Shown: piece after piece, positions 8,869-17,196 of the stretch
Layout of the letters: each line of letters opens with the position of its first letter
How positions within the stretch are numbered: the first letter of the stretch is position 1
Source of the DNA: Fimbriimonadaceae bacterium
Lineage (GTDB): Bacteria; Armatimonadota; Fimbriimonadia; Fimbriimonadales; Fimbriimonadaceae
Assembly: GCA_019638775.1 (NCBI GenBank)
Contig: JAHBTD010000001.1
Location: forward strand, 1,240,001 to 1,304,000
Direction: 5' to 3'
Length of the DNA: 64,000 nucleotides
Notes under the pieces: generated by a model
Databases searched by the model: none
Seen by the model: the letters and a program-made list of their open reading frames with translations, nothing else
What the model was told of the DNA's origin: nothing
Made by a program: the position numbers and the translations under genes

Positions 8869-9675
8869 TTACGCTTTCTTTCGTCGGCGAATGAGGGCCA
8901 TTGCGCCGATGCCGAGAACAGCCATAGTTGCCGGTTCTGGAACCGGGTTAGCGCCGAACTGAGCATTGTCGACAAATGCCAGACCATTATGGGCGCTGCT
9001 GCTGCTCCAGTCGGAGACAACCTGCACGTGGGTCAGGTTGATAAGGCTGAGGTCAGCGCTTCTCGTGAACGACTCGGTGGCAGCGCCGCCGGTTGTGTCC
9101 AGACCTGAGAACGTGAAGGTCATGTTGTTGACAGCGCTGCTTCGATCTGCGGTCATCGAGACGCGAATCCAGCGACCGAGGAAGTCAGCGGTCGTTCGGC
9201 TTTGAAGCAATCCGCCGGCAAGGCTATTGAACGACGCATAGCTGCCACCGCCGCCGCGAAGACCGTTTCCGCCGAGGAAGATTCCGATTCGTCCGCCGGT
9301 TGCCAAAGCGCTCGCGCCAAAAGCGATACCAAAGTATCGATCGGCTCCGATGCTATCGACGCGTACCATTGCCGAAGCGGTGAGAAGCATCGTGCCAGCG
9401 GAGGGGAGCCCTGCGCCGAACAGATGTCCTGAAGAGTTGAAGGTCGAGCCTGTACCGGGGTTGCCAACGAGCATTACCGATTGAGGCGATGAGAACGAGA
9501 CGTTGTTCGTCACTGTCGGAAGGTTCGATGACCCCGACCCAGCAACCCAACCGTCTTGTCCATTAAGGAGACCCGGGGCATATGTTGCCGGGTCAAAATT
9601 TGTTCCATAGTTCACTTGAGCGTTAGCCGCCACAGCACCTACAACAGCGAACGCCACCAAAAATGTGCGCTTCAT
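8869..9675 (-). CDS. PEP-CTERM sorting-domain protein, 268 aa
   Basis: Secreted surface-type protein. Signal peptide MKRTFLVAFAVVGAVAANAQ, a beta-rich Gly/Ser/Thr-rich body resembling laminin-G or concanavalin-like folds (residues about 25-240), and the C-terminal tail VPEPATMAVLGIGAMALIRR plus basic residues. The tail is what an exosortase/archaeosortase-type transpeptidase recognises, cleaves and attaches in the cytoplasmic membrane before delivery to extracellular polymer. No exosortase gene is in the window. ATG 9675 is used; the TTG two codons earlier is less likely. A perfect 7-bp-arm palindrome lies 48 bases upstream (9723-9742). Confidence 0.9.
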   Translation of the reverse strand: MKRTFLVAFAVVGAVAANAQVNYGTNFDPATYAPGLLNGQDGWVAGSGSSNLPTVTNNVSFSSPQSVMLVGNPGTGSTFNSSGHLFGAGLPSAGTMLLTASAMVRVDSIGADRYFGIAFGASALATGGRIGIFLGGNGLRGGGGSYASFNSLAGGLLQSRTTADFLGRWIRVSMTADRSSAVNNMTFTFSGLDTTGGAATESFTRSADLSLINLTHVQVVSDWSSSSAHNGLAFVDNAQFGANPVPEPATMAVLGIGAMALIRRRKKA

Positions 9676-9722
9676 AATCAATCACCAATCCACTCAAACC
9701 CGCCGATGTGCATTTGCACCTT

Positions 9723-9742
9723 TATTCAGCGTGTACTGAATA
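9723..9742. promoter_or_regulatory. Palindrome TATTCAG-N6-CTGAATA upstream of PEP-CTERM gene
   Basis: Perfect 7-bp arms TATTCAG / CTGAATA, 48 bases upstream of ATG 9675 in an AT-rich promoter region. The same half-site occurs as ATTCAG-N4-CTGAAT at 16035-16050, upstream of another PEP-CTERM gene. Operator function is inferred. Confidence 0.55.
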
Positions 9743-9866
9743 TACAACGGATTGATATAAATTTGAATAATTTATACATTCTTCTAGCAAAATTATCAGC
9801 GGGGAAACTCGCTCTGATCCCACCATTGCGGCTGTGACCTTCACTCATCAGTCGGTTTGGCGCGGA

Positions 9867-10937
9867 TTACTTTGGAGCTTTGAAGGTGAACTCGCTGCTG
9901 GGAATGGTGGCGTTGGGGCGAGGTTTGTAGACGGTAACGGCGTTTCCGGTAGACATGACGAGCTTTCGGATAAGCAGGGTGGATTTTTCGATCCATAGCG
10001 TCCCGCCTGCCACTCCGTTTTGTTTGAGCACAAAACACAGCTTGCCGTCGACCTTGGTTTCAGGCTCCATTGTCGCTCCACCAAAGAGCCGAGAGAGTTC
10101 GCTACGCTGGAACTGTGATGGCATCAGGAGGCTTGGAATCAGGGTTGGGGCTGTGCGTGTGCCGACGGTGATGGTGGACAAGCCAGCGGCGATGCCTCGC
10201 TCTTCCGATCCTCCAGACATCTCCATGTAGATCCACGATTTTGATCCGTCCGACCATACCGCGTTCGTGTCGTACTTCTTTCCGTTCTCGATTGCGCTTG
10301 CAGTGAACCGGAAAAGTTTGGGCCGCTGGAATCGTGTCTCGAATAGGGCTTCCTTTGCCATGAACCCACTGCCCGAGGACTCGAACGTGCCTTCGTCGGC
10401 ATAACTGTTGAGCTTGCCGTACATTCCTTCGACGTCTTTGATGAGTTTCGCGGCCTCTGAATAGTCTCCAACTTCGGCGGACTCGGAAGATGCTTCGAGC
10501 GTCGGGCGTGACCCTTCCCGTTTGAAAACAACATTGCCGAGATCAGCGTTTTCGATGACGAGCTTTCCTTCGGCGATGGTCAAGCTCATTTCTGAGGGTT
10601 CGGTTTGAGCTGTCTTTTTGTAGCCGTCATCCATGGAGATTTGGGCGGTGCCTTTGAGAATGACTCTGTTTCCTTCTTGCCGAAACGTCCCTTTGACTTT
10701 ACGGTCCATGTTTGCCATGGTCTTGGTTGATGCGTGCTCTTCAAAAGTGCCGTCTTTGTGGAAGGTGATGGTCCACTGGGTGGAAGTATCGCCTTCCTTG
10801 ATGCCTGCGTTTTTGTCGGGCTCGGGGAACTGGGCAGTCCACTTACCAGTGAGTGACGACGCAGCCTTCGTTCCGCTACTGCATCCTGCGATGCAGAGCA
10901 GCAGGACAAAGCCAAATAGAGCCGCTTTCACTTTCAT
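9867..10937 (-). CDS. Lipoprotein with DUF2092/LolA-like C-terminal domain
   Basis: A 356-aa lipoprotein. The signal peptide ends in a lipobox (LLLCIAGC-SSG), with the lipidated Cys near residue 19. Residues about 30-140 form a lipocalin-like or META-like beta domain (LTGKWTAQFPEP, TITFHKDGTFEEHAS, VKGTFRQEGNRVILKG). Residues about 160-356 resemble the DUF2092/LolA-type half-barrel (MYGKLNSYADEGTF, FETRFQRPKLFRFTA), a fold that binds lipid or measures outer-membrane lipoproteins. It is probably anchored facing the periplasm. It has no clear operon partner: the next leftward gene upstream starts at 11941. Confidence 0.75.
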   Translation of the reverse strand: MKVKAALFGFVLLLCIAGCSSGTKAASSLTGKWTAQFPEPDKNAGIKEGDTSTQWTITFHKDGTFEEHASTKTMANMDRKVKGTFRQEGNRVILKGTAQISMDDGYKKTAQTEPSEMSLTIAEGKLVIENADLGNVVFKREGSRPTLEASSESAEVGDYSEAAKLIKDVEGMYGKLNSYADEGTFESSGSGFMAKEALFETRFQRPKLFRFTASAIENGKKYDTNAVWSDGSKSWIYMEMSGGSEERGIAAGLSTITVGTRTAPTLIPSLLMPSQFQRSELSRLFGGATMEPETKVDGKLCFVLKQNGVAGGTLWIEKSTLLIRKLVMSTGNAVTVYKPRPNATIPSSEFTFKAPK

Positions 10938-10966
10938 CTCTATGCATGATAGATGAAGTTTGCGGA

Positions 10967-11941
10967 TTATGCGACGATAGAGCCGATTTCTAGGGTGTGG
11001 GCTAGGGCCAGTGTCTTGTGGATGATGAGTCCGTTATCAAGGTCGGGCTTATGGACGGGCCAGCGAGTTGCGCTACGGATGGCTTCCGGGGTGTGAGCAT
11101 TGAAATATGCGAGTTCTTCTTCCACTGCTGGGCGAAATGTCCAGGGCATCGCGACGGCCTCGTCCACGCCAACGACTTTGAACTCCGATCTGAGCGTGTT
11201 CAAGAATCGGCGGACATTCTCAAGTGATTGTGTGTAGTTTTGCCTAGGCAGGGGGTCGGCAAGGGGCAGCGCTGGGGGTGTGCGTCCGCCCCAAAAAGCC
11301 TTGTCCCAGTAATCGGTGTGTCTGAACTTGGTGGGATGGCCGATGAATATGCCCACCCACGGTTGCTTGATTTCACTTAAGCTGCGCAGAAGTCGGTCGG
11401 ATTCGGCATTCGCGCGGGCGTCGTCGCTCCAGTCGGTCTCCGAGATGCTCAGCGCTTGGGTCATCGCGATCACTCCATTGAGTCTGTGGACGGCGTGGTC
11501 GGGGACTCGGGTGAGGGCATAGACATAGGCAGGGATGTTCAGGCGCTTGAGGGCGTCTGTGATCTCCGGCGACCAAGTGTTTCCGGCTCCACCCCATACG
11601 CAAGGCAGGCGGCCGAATGCTTTTTGGAAGGCGTCTACGCCTGGCTTTTCAGCGTCGTAGGCGGCTTGGCATCCCTCCTCGAAGCTGAGGTCGGATAGCA
11701 GCTCCATCGTCGTCGGGTGAAAGGAGTGGGTGTTGGTATGAAGTCCAACCGTGTGAGGCTTGATGGCTTCTATAACGTCGGTGCGACCCTCTTCAATAAG
11801 CGCGCGGCACTTCTCGCCGGTGATGCAAAAGGAGCCGAGGATAGCGGCTTCGGTGAAGAGCTTCCCAAAGTCGATGGCGGCGTCGTTAGCCAGCGGATTG
11901 ATCGGGTCCTCGACATCCATGAACACGGACACGGTCGTCAT
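10967..11941 (-). CDS. Polysaccharide-deacetylase-like (NodB-fold) protein
   Basis: A 324-aa CE4/NodB-fold protein. The N-terminal TTVSVFMDVEDPINP supplies the metal or catalytic Asp, and GLHTNTHSFHPTTM supplies the paired His metal ligands (H-T-x-T-H-S-x-H). WGGAGNTWSPEITDALKRL is the motif normally containing the R-x-P-x-G-x-x-x strand. The chain then continues into less usual sequence (FIGHPTKFRHTDYWDKAFW), typical of a subfamily seen in environmental genomes. No signal peptide is visible, so a cytoplasmic amidase or deacetylase on a small substrate is as likely as cell-wall modification. It lies 29 bases upstream of the lipoprotein gene, in the same direction. Confidence 0.8.
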   Translation of the reverse strand: MTTVSVFMDVEDPINPLANDAAIDFGKLFTEAAILGSFCITGEKCRALIEEGRTDVIEAIKPHTVGLHTNTHSFHPTTMELLSDLSFEEGCQAAYDAEKPGVDAFQKAFGRLPCVWGGAGNTWSPEITDALKRLNIPAYVYALTRVPDHAVHRLNGVIAMTQALSISETDWSDDARANAESDRLLRSLSEIKQPWVGIFIGHPTKFRHTDYWDKAFWGGRTPPALPLADPLPRQNYTQSLENVRRFLNTLRSEFKVVGVDEAVAMPWTFRPAVEEELAYFNAHTPEAIRSATRWPVHKPDLDNGLIIHKTLALAHTLEIGSIVA

Positions 11942-12306
11942 TGGAGATAGCTTATCAGAAGCGCGGGCTTTGGTGGCTTTGCACCCATTCGCAGCGGGAC
12001 GTTTGCAGACTTTTTGTTCGGATGATTATTAGATGTCCGAGACATCCGAGTCGTTTGTGATGAGACCGTAATTCGCCTTGATAGCATTCAAAGTACTGCT
12101 TGCAATTTGGGGAAAAGTTCGTGGCTTTGACTGAACGATGGCCCTCCGCTATTCGAAACCAAGTTCGGAAGATGGTGGCTCCAGCGTTAACGGATAGCCT
12201 CACTTGAGCAAAGTTAAGCGCCGGTCACTCATCGCTGAGGCCGGCGCTGGTTGCTTGTGGTTTGGTGAGGAAGGCGCTGCTGGTTATAGGTAGAGATCGG
12301 ATATCG

Positions 12307-12341
12307 CCAATCCAAAATCCAAAATCCAAAATCTAAAATCC
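12307..12341. repeat. Heptanucleotide tandem repeat (CCAAAAT)n
   Basis: ccaaaat, ccaaaat, ccaaaat, ctaaaat in a row, period 7. It is part of the 466-base non-coding gap 11942-12407, which otherwise holds only the palindrome described next. Confidence 0.75.
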
Positions 12342-12397
12342 TGGAACCTCCCCACCCTAGCCCTCCCCTCCATTTCCGGAAAAATGGAAGGGGAGGG
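12342..12397. repeat. Dispersed palindromic element (copy 1)
   Basis: CCTCCCCACCCTAGCC leads into a near-perfect hairpin CCCTCCCCTCCATTT-ccgg-AAAATGGAAGGGGAGGG. A copy differing at only a few bases sits at 40538-40593, and a decayed copy at about 43877-43927. Both good copies end within about 10 bases of the 3' end of a leftward gene, so they may serve as terminators. Confidence 0.75.
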
Positions 12398-12407
12398 AAA
12401 ACGATGA

Positions 12408-13112
12408 TCAGGCCTTTTTAGCGCGGCGCTTTCGGATCAGGGCGAGGGCGCCGATTCCGAGGACGGCCATGCTGGCGGGCTCGGGAACGGGGCTATTGAC
12501 CGTCACGTTGTCGATCATGCCGCGTGGGGCGGTGTACTCGCCGTTCCAGGTGGCGTACAACTGGAGCGTATCGAAGGACGCGCCGCTGACCGACATCGTC
12601 GTCCAGGTTGCGTTATCGCGTCCACCGAGGTCCGAGATCGTGAACGAATCGCTGCTCACAACATTGCCGCCGAGTAGCGCATCCAGGTGATAAACCATCC
12701 CTCCCCAAGGACCGTTTTCGTAGAATGCGATGTCCAGACTTGCCGAATCGGCAGGAAAGGCCACGTCGATGAAGACGGAAGCCAGCGCGCCGATGGACAG
12801 GTTGCCACCCGGAACGAACGCGCTACCGAACGTCAGCACGTTGTTTGGGCTGCCGTATCCGGGAAAGTCGTTAAAGAAGAGCGTTGCATCTTCGATAATC
12901 AACTGATCGCCGAGGTCGCCCGGACCAAATGTGTTGCCATCGGGAAAGCCACCAGAGACGTTGTTGACGTCGCGGTAGGTGATTCCATCGGATGACCATG
13001 TGGTGCCGAGGAAGCCCTCTGACAGGCTCTCGAAGTTATGTGTGACTGCTTGGGAACTGCTCGCGGCTACGGTTAGCGCGACGACTCCCATAAGGGATAG
13101 TGTTTTCTTCAT
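12408..13112 (-). CDS. PEP-CTERM sorting-domain protein, 234 aa
   Basis: Signal peptide MKKTLSLMGVVALTVAASSS, a beta-sandwich-like body, and the tail VPEPASMAVLGIGALALIRK with basic end RRAKKA. The body (NFESLSEGFLGTTWSSDGI, IEDATLFFNDFPG, SVFIDVAFPADSASLDIAFY) resembles secreted carbohydrate-binding jelly-roll domains. ATG 13112 is chosen because GGAGAG stands 5 bases upstream; a longer frame from 13124 would bury that ribosome site. It is a separate unit, without the ATTCAG palindrome seen at the other two PEP-CTERM genes. Confidence 0.9.
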   Translation of the reverse strand: MKKTLSLMGVVALTVAASSSQAVTHNFESLSEGFLGTTWSSDGITYRDVNNVSGGFPDGNTFGPGDLGDQLIIEDATLFFNDFPGYGSPNNVLTFGSAFVPGGNLSIGALASVFIDVAFPADSASLDIAFYENGPWGGMVYHLDALLGGNVVSSDSFTISDLGGRDNATWTTMSVSGASFDTLQLYATWNGEYTAPRGMIDNVTVNSPVPEPASMAVLGIGALALIRKRRAKKA

Positions 13113-13197
13113 GTATCTCTCCATCTAAGATTCCGAGGCTTGCTTTTCGCTTCTTGGGGAGATTCGCCTCGGGAGAAATCTTCCGTTTTGGTTTTGC

Positions 13198-14427
13198 TTA
13201 AGACTGGGGTGGTGGGGGCAGTTCATGCCTGACCATCACCGACGCGGGCATCGGCGGGTATCGCATCCGCACGCGGTAGATATCGAATTCGTTGGGGTCC
13301 ATTCCAATCTGGGCGAAGGCGTCGCAGAGGGCATCGGCGTAACTGGGGACGTCGGCGGTACGCACTCGTGAAAGCCCGCTTCCTAGGTGCTGCAGCTCTT
13401 CGGAGACGTCAAGCCGATCGCGCTCATCGCGGGTAGTGGACGAGATGAGCTCGCCATAGACTCGCAGTTCGCGTTTGGCATTGGGGAACAACGACTTGTG
13501 GACGATGTGGTCACTCACCAGGAGTTCGCAAGGGGTGCGGACGCCGGTTCCGAAGTGAGCAAACTCGCCGTCTGTTCGACCGTGGGCCGGGCCGATGTTG
13601 TGCAGGATCTCGCCGGTGAAAACGGTGTTTGCGCCTGTGAGTCCGACGAGGCCGGGGAGCAGCTCGTCGCAGATCATGTGTCCATCGCTGCGGCGCTCGA
13701 CTGGGGGAAGGGGCTTGGTGCAGTATTTGGGCATGAAGGGGACGGTAATGTTCGCGAACTCCGATTCTTTGGCAAGGGGTTCTCTGAGGGGAACGTCATC
13801 GCTGCCGTCGCTTTGCTGAACGACCAGAGTCGAGATGGGCCAGCGCACGCCGACGCGCGTTCGAACCAAGCTGATGAGCCCGTGCATACGGACAACGCTG
13901 AACCAGTTGGGCCGATCTGAAGGGTAAAAGATAGCGCTGGCGAGGACGCACTTCGCGCGTGCTCCAAAGACGAAGCTATTCCCCGTAAAGGCTTGCTTGC
14001 GCCATCGCACCTCGGCGTCGTCGCTGTCTAGCTCGGCCTGGGCGTCGACCAGCATCTCGAACATTTCGCGGTCTTCGGCATGGAGGTCGATCACGCCGCG
14101 GACTTTGGCGATGGCGTCTTCCAGGTCCTTGACCAGCTCTTGGGGTACTCCCTGCTTGATAGCCGACTCTCCCCAGAGGCGGATGCCGTGTTCGTTGGGA
14201 AGGAATCGAAAGCTCGTGAGGGGATCGGAGAACGCGACGTTCCAGAGTTGCCAACCAAGTTTGGCGTGGACACCGAACTGGTCAGAGACATCTTTTGCCC
14301 TTGCTCCTCCACCGCAAACGGCTTCGATGATGGCGGCGCAACGGTCCCGCACTTCGGCGAGGGTGGCCTTGATTTCGCCGGGAAAGTCGGGCGAATCGTA
14401 TCGAGATTCGATGGTCGGATCGGGCAT
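13198..14427 (-). CDS. Hypothetical protein, 409 aa, possible N-terminal helix-turn-helix
   Basis: I do not recognise a named family. Residues about 20-70 (LAEVRDRCAAIIEAVCGG, then ARAKDVSDQFGVHAKLGWQ) have the spacing of a helix-turn-helix: a helix, a turn with Gly, then a recognition-like helix. The remainder is a mixed alpha/beta domain with repeated hydrophobic strands (VRMHGLISLVRTRVGVRW, ISTLVVQQSDGSDDVP), rich in charged loops, ending in a Pro-rich tail. There is no signal peptide. A perfect 10-bp-arm palindrome (14462-14484) lies about 35 bases before the start, which would fit autoregulation if the N-terminus binds DNA; that link is inference. Confidence 0.7.
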   Translation of the reverse strand: MPDPTIESRYDSPDFPGEIKATLAEVRDRCAAIIEAVCGGGARAKDVSDQFGVHAKLGWQLWNVAFSDPLTSFRFLPNEHGIRLWGESAIKQGVPQELVKDLEDAIAKVRGVIDLHAEDREMFEMLVDAQAELDSDDAEVRWRKQAFTGNSFVFGARAKCVLASAIFYPSDRPNWFSVVRMHGLISLVRTRVGVRWPISTLVVQQSDGSDDVPLREPLAKESEFANITVPFMPKYCTKPLPPVERRSDGHMICDELLPGLVGLTGANTVFTGEILHNIGPAHGRTDGEFAHFGTGVRTPCELLVSDHIVHKSLFPNAKRELRVYGELISSTTRDERDRLDVSEELQHLGSGLSRVRTADVPSYADALCDAFAQIGMDPNEFDIYRVRMRYPPMPASVMVRHELPPPPQS

Positions 14428-14461
14428 GTAGGGTCACATTACCGAACCTTTTTTAGTTTTT

Positions 14462-14484
14462 GCAATAATTTCTGAAATTATTGC
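14462..14484. promoter_or_regulatory. Perfect palindrome GCAATAATTT-ctg-AAATTATTGC
   Basis: Ten-bp perfect arms with a 3-base centre, 35-57 bases upstream of the start at 14427 on the minus strand. There is no T-tract in the direction needed for a terminator, so an operator is more likely. Confidence 0.6.
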
Positions 14485-14567
14485 TGGATTGGTATGGGAA
14501 CTGGCAATGTTACTTGTGGGCAAGAAGATAGGAGCGGTGAGCTTGGCTATGTATGAACTCCCGTTCT

Positions 14568-14631
14568 CTTTCTCGCAAAGGCGCAAAGCCTGTTGAAACG
14601 GTTGTAGTGCAGACTTCCCTGCATGCGCTGT
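14568..14631 (+). repeat. Dispersed repeat with REP-like palindrome (copy 2)
   Basis: TTTCTCGCAAAG-GCGCAAAGCC then GTTGTAGTGCAGacttcCCTGCATGC. It matches 6271-6341 except for an 8-base difference and point changes. The rest of the 359-base gap 14428-14786 shows no gene. Confidence 0.65.
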
Positions 14632-14786
14632 AGTTGCGCGGCATCAACGGAGTGATGCCCTCCTGAATTGTATGAAGACATGCGTGCTTTTGTGAGGCAG
14701 GGCTGTTTTTTGATTCGCACACTCCCTCATGCCTGTCTCCCAAGGCTGTTCGAGAGATGTGGCGTAGGGAACAAGAAAGTGTTCCG

Positions 14787-15425
14787 TTACTTCTTTTTCT
14801 GCCCGTCTTCCTCTTCCGTGTCGTCCGGCCCCAGTTCTTGTTTCCACTTTCGTGTTTGGTCGATGGTTGGGCGCATAACGACAGCAATGTTGACGCGGAC
14901 TCCTTCGGGGTTGAGCGGGAGAGCGGCGATCTCTTGCACGATCTGATTGATGCGGTCTTTGTAGTGATCAGCCTGCTCGGGCGTGAGGAGAGCGACGGTT
15001 CGCCAGTAGTGCTCGAAATCCCATACGTCGGGCTTATTGGGGGCGAGTTCGTAGAGGAGTTCGGTCTGCCGAGTTAGTTCGCGCATGGTTGCGGCGAATG
15101 ACTTGACGCGGTAGCTGAGATATTCGGGACCGGCTGTTTGCACGCTATCGACGCAGGTGACACCGGCGCGCACGTACAGAGTCTCCATTCGGGCGTAGCG
15201 CTTGCGCTCCTCGACGGCGAGGATCAGGTTCAAATCCAGCAGGGTAGCGATATGATAATGCACGGCTGGCGCGCGCTTACCCAGGCTTGCAGCGATCTCG
15301 CGTACGGAGCGGGGTGTTCGGGCCGAAAACGCCCAAAAGATTTCGTTCGTCCCCGGGGAGGCCAGAGCCTTGACTTGGTCGAGGCTGAAGACCATGCGGT
15401 CGGCCTGCCCAGGGAAATATGCCAT
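14787..15425 (-). CDS. Winged-helix transcriptional regulator, 212 aa
   Basis: N-terminal winged helix-turn-helix of the ArsR/GntR-like type: LDQVKALASPGTNEIFWAFS begins the domain, then REIAASLGKRAPAVHYHIAT is a textbook turn plus recognition helix, followed by a wing at LILAVEERKRYARMETLYVR. The C-terminal part (residues about 100-212) is helical, ends in an acidic then lysine-rich tail and has no obvious ligand motif. It starts 10 bases after the stop of the PEP-CTERM gene at 15436, so the two are almost certainly co-transcribed. The shared palindrome upstream of that gene (16034-16051) and of the PEP-CTERM gene at 8869 makes this regulator a candidate for binding both. Confidence 0.85.
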   Translation of the reverse strand: MAYFPGQADRMVFSLDQVKALASPGTNEIFWAFSARTPRSVREIAASLGKRAPAVHYHIATLLDLNLILAVEERKRYARMETLYVRAGVTCVDSVQTAGPEYLSYRVKSFAATMRELTRQTELLYELAPNKPDVWDFEHYWRTVALLTPEQADHYKDRINQIVQEIAALPLNPEGVRVNIAVVMRPTIDQTRKWKQELGPDDTEEEDGQKKK

Positions 15426-15435
15426 TGCTTCTATT

Positions 15436-16002
15436 CTATTGAGCGCGGCGGCGGCGAATCAAGAGCAAGAGTCCACTGCCGAGGATCGCCATGCTGGCAG
15501 GTTCGGGCACGGGGGCTGCTGTCACATTGATATCGTCGAGACCGGCAACGGAGTTGCCATCGTATAGCATGAACTTTAACTGCGAGCCGTTTGTTGTGGC
15601 GAGCGCATTGATGCTGAATTCGGTCCAGCTCTCTAACTCTGCGCCGATCGGTGTGGATTCGAGGATAGTGTTTCCTTCCCAGACAACCTGGAGGCTGTCG
15701 TTCTCAATTCCGCCGTTGTAGACCCAGAAGTTGATCGTGTAGGTTTCCCCTTGCGTCGTATTGAGGGTTTGCCAGATGGAATCGTATTGAGCCTGATTGG
15801 CCCAGAACATTGCGCCGAACGTGCCGCTGCGGGCTAATCCATTGATCACGGCAAAATTCGATCCTGCGGCGGCGGCTTGTGTGCTCCAGCCGGAGAAGTC
15901 GCCGGTTTCAAAGCCGCTATTGTTGACGAGATTGGCTTGAGCGGGGAGCGCCGTCACGCTCGCAAGCAAAGCCATACCAAACCATTTATGTAGTCGATTC
16001 AT
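15436..16002 (-). CDS. PEP-CTERM sorting-domain protein, 188 aa
   Basis: Signal peptide MNRLHKWFGMALLASVTALP, cleavage near AQA-N. The body is a carbohydrate-binding-module-like beta-sandwich: NLVNNSGFETGDFSGWS is a common opening of such CBM_4_9-type jelly rolls, and AGLDDINVTAAPVPEPASM its usual end. Tail: VPEPASMAILGSGLLLLIRR plus basic residues. A longer open frame extends to 16371, but the signal peptide places the start at 16002. It is first in a two-gene unit with the winged-helix regulator and has a palindromic site 32 bases upstream. Confidence 0.9.
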   Translation of the reverse strand: MNRLHKWFGMALLASVTALPAQANLVNNSGFETGDFSGWSTQAAAAGSNFAVINGLARSGTFGAMFWANQAQYDSIWQTLNTTQGETYTINFWVYNGGIENDSLQVVWEGNTILESTPIGAELESWTEFSINALATTNGSQLKFMLYDGNSVAGLDDINVTAAPVPEPASMAILGSGLLLLIRRRRAQ

Positions 16003-16033
16003 TGAAGTCGAGTCTCCTTTTCGATAGTCATCA

Positions 16034-16051
16034 TATTCAGATATCTGAATG
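16034..16051. promoter_or_regulatory. Palindrome ATTCAGATATCTGAAT upstream of PEP-CTERM/regulator operon
   Basis: A 16-bp perfect palindrome at 16035-16050, 32 bases before ATG 16002. A weaker related site, TTCAGT-N10-ACTGA, lies at 16094-16115 around TTTTTGCAAAAA. Half-sites match those at 9723-9742. Autoregulation by the operon's second gene is inferred. Confidence 0.6.
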
Positions 16052-16185
16052 AAACTGATTATGATGCATGGCGAAAGCTTTGTCAATACATGTTCAGTAT
16101 TTTTGCAAAAACTGATCATAGAGCCTGTCGATTCACCCGTGTCATAGGCGGCAACGCTTAGCCTGAACGTGGTAAGCGTCTCGCC

Positions 16186-16301
16186 CGTGGCAGCAAGCGG
16201 AGAGGTAGCGCCCTGGCCATCCGCTAGCTGCCACGGAGGCAACGCCTCCCACACGTCCCACCCCCCCGCAAACGTCATCCTCCCCCTCAACGGGGGAGGA
16301 T
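16186..16301. repeat. Two long hairpins in the gap 16003-16399
   Basis: Hairpin 1: CGTGGCAGC (16186-16194) with GCTGCCACG (16227-16235), with inner AGCGGA/TCCGCT pairing. Hairpin 2: ATCCTCCCCC (16277-16286) with GGGGGAGGAT (16292-16301) around tcaac. Both are non-coding dispersed-repeat types; nothing else is seen in this 397-base gap apart from the operator region. Confidence 0.6.
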
Positions 16302-16399
16302 CGAGGAGGGGGTGGCACCCGGCTTCGATGCAAGCTTCGGAAATGCCCCAAGCGAACCTTGCAATGCCCAATCACTGTCCTCTCTGTGAGGGCAATCGC

Positions 16400-16783
16400 A
16401 TGAAGAAGCTGCTCGCCTCGCGCAAACTATGGTTCGGGATCGCTAAGGTTTCCGGCTTGCTTATCGTCGCAACGCTGCTCATCTTTCGCGGCGACTATCG
16501 CATCCTGACCGGGCTTGATATCTTCCTCAAAAAGCAGCCCGGGGTGACCGTCTATTTGGACTATTTTGCAGATGGGGATCAAGCGGGCGTCGTCGATACC
16601 GTTTGGACGGCAAAGACAAGCCGATTTCTCTATGCCGGGTGTATCGGTGACGGACCGATCCGCGAAAGCTGCATCGGTCCTACGATCATCCGACTCAAGA
16701 GCGGTCGGTTGATTGTTGCCGGAGGGGCTCAGGTTGAAATCGTCGAAGGCAAGAAGGAGCAGGTTCTGACGGCGTTGCCGTGA
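16400..16783 (+). CDS. Small single-pass membrane protein, 127 aa
   Basis: Unrecognised. A basic N-terminus (MKKLLASRKLWF) is followed by one hydrophobic helix (GLLIVATLLIF) and a soluble domain of about 95 residues with three Cys (YAGCIGDG, ESCIGPT), probably extracytoplasmic. The frame is open further upstream, but ATG 16400 follows a GTGAGGG ribosome-site-like sequence and starts a sensible signal-anchor. Its TGA is followed at once by the next gene (16785), suggesting coupling. Confidence 0.6.
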   Translation: MKKLLASRKLWFGIAKVSGLLIVATLLIFRGDYRILTGLDIFLKKQPGVTVYLDYFADGDQAGVVDTVWTAKTSRFLYAGCIGDGPIRESCIGPTIIRLKSGRLIVAGGAQVEIVEGKKEQVLTALP

Positions 16784-16784
16784 T

Positions 16785-17171
16785 ATGGTCTTTGTAGTGC
16801 AACGCAAACACGGGCGAGCTGTATCAATGATAGAGATGGAGTTGTTCGTTGTTGCCTCGATAGTCGTGCCATGCTTAGTTCTTTGGATCGCAGAGCGTCG
16901 CGGTGTTTCAGCTGAGCCAGGCCTTATCTTAGTTTTTGGCATTATCATCTCAACCTTAACGGTGGCTTGTGTAGCCGTGCATCATCACGTATGGAAAGAG
17001 ATTTCGCAGGATACTGGGATTGTCTCAACGTTCTTGCTGATTCTGCCCGTGGCTATGACGCGCTTCAGTCGAGCGCGGCTGGCTTCTGGAGTAAGGATTA
17101 CTTATGCTCTGAAGCCAGAAGTACAGGATTCGGACAACGGTGACGAACGCATCCCGCAAAAGCCACGATAG
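16785..17171 (+). CDS. Small integral membrane protein, up to 128 aa
   Basis: Unrecognised. Three hydrophobic stretches are visible: MELFVVASIVVPCLVLWIA, LILVFGIIISTLTVACVAV and IVSTFLLILPVAM, separated by short loops, with a charged C-terminal tail. Starts at 16785, 16827 or 16836 are possible; the later ones put the first helix at the N-terminus, which is more usual for this type. It is translationally adjacent to the preceding gene, so the two may form a small membrane complex. No function can be assigned. Confidence 0.5.
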   Translation: MVFVVQRKHGRAVSMIEMELFVVASIVVPCLVLWIAERRGVSAEPGLILVFGIIISTLTVACVAVHHHVWKEISQDTGIVSTFLLILPVAMTRFSRARLASGVRITYALKPEVQDSDNGDERIPQKPR

Positions 17172-17196
17172 ATTAACTTCGGGGTAAAACGCCCCT

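Noticed and set aside
15436-16371. 311-residue version of the third PEP-CTERM protein
   Set aside because: The extra 123 residues translate dispersed hairpins and the operator; the signal peptide fixes the start at 16002.
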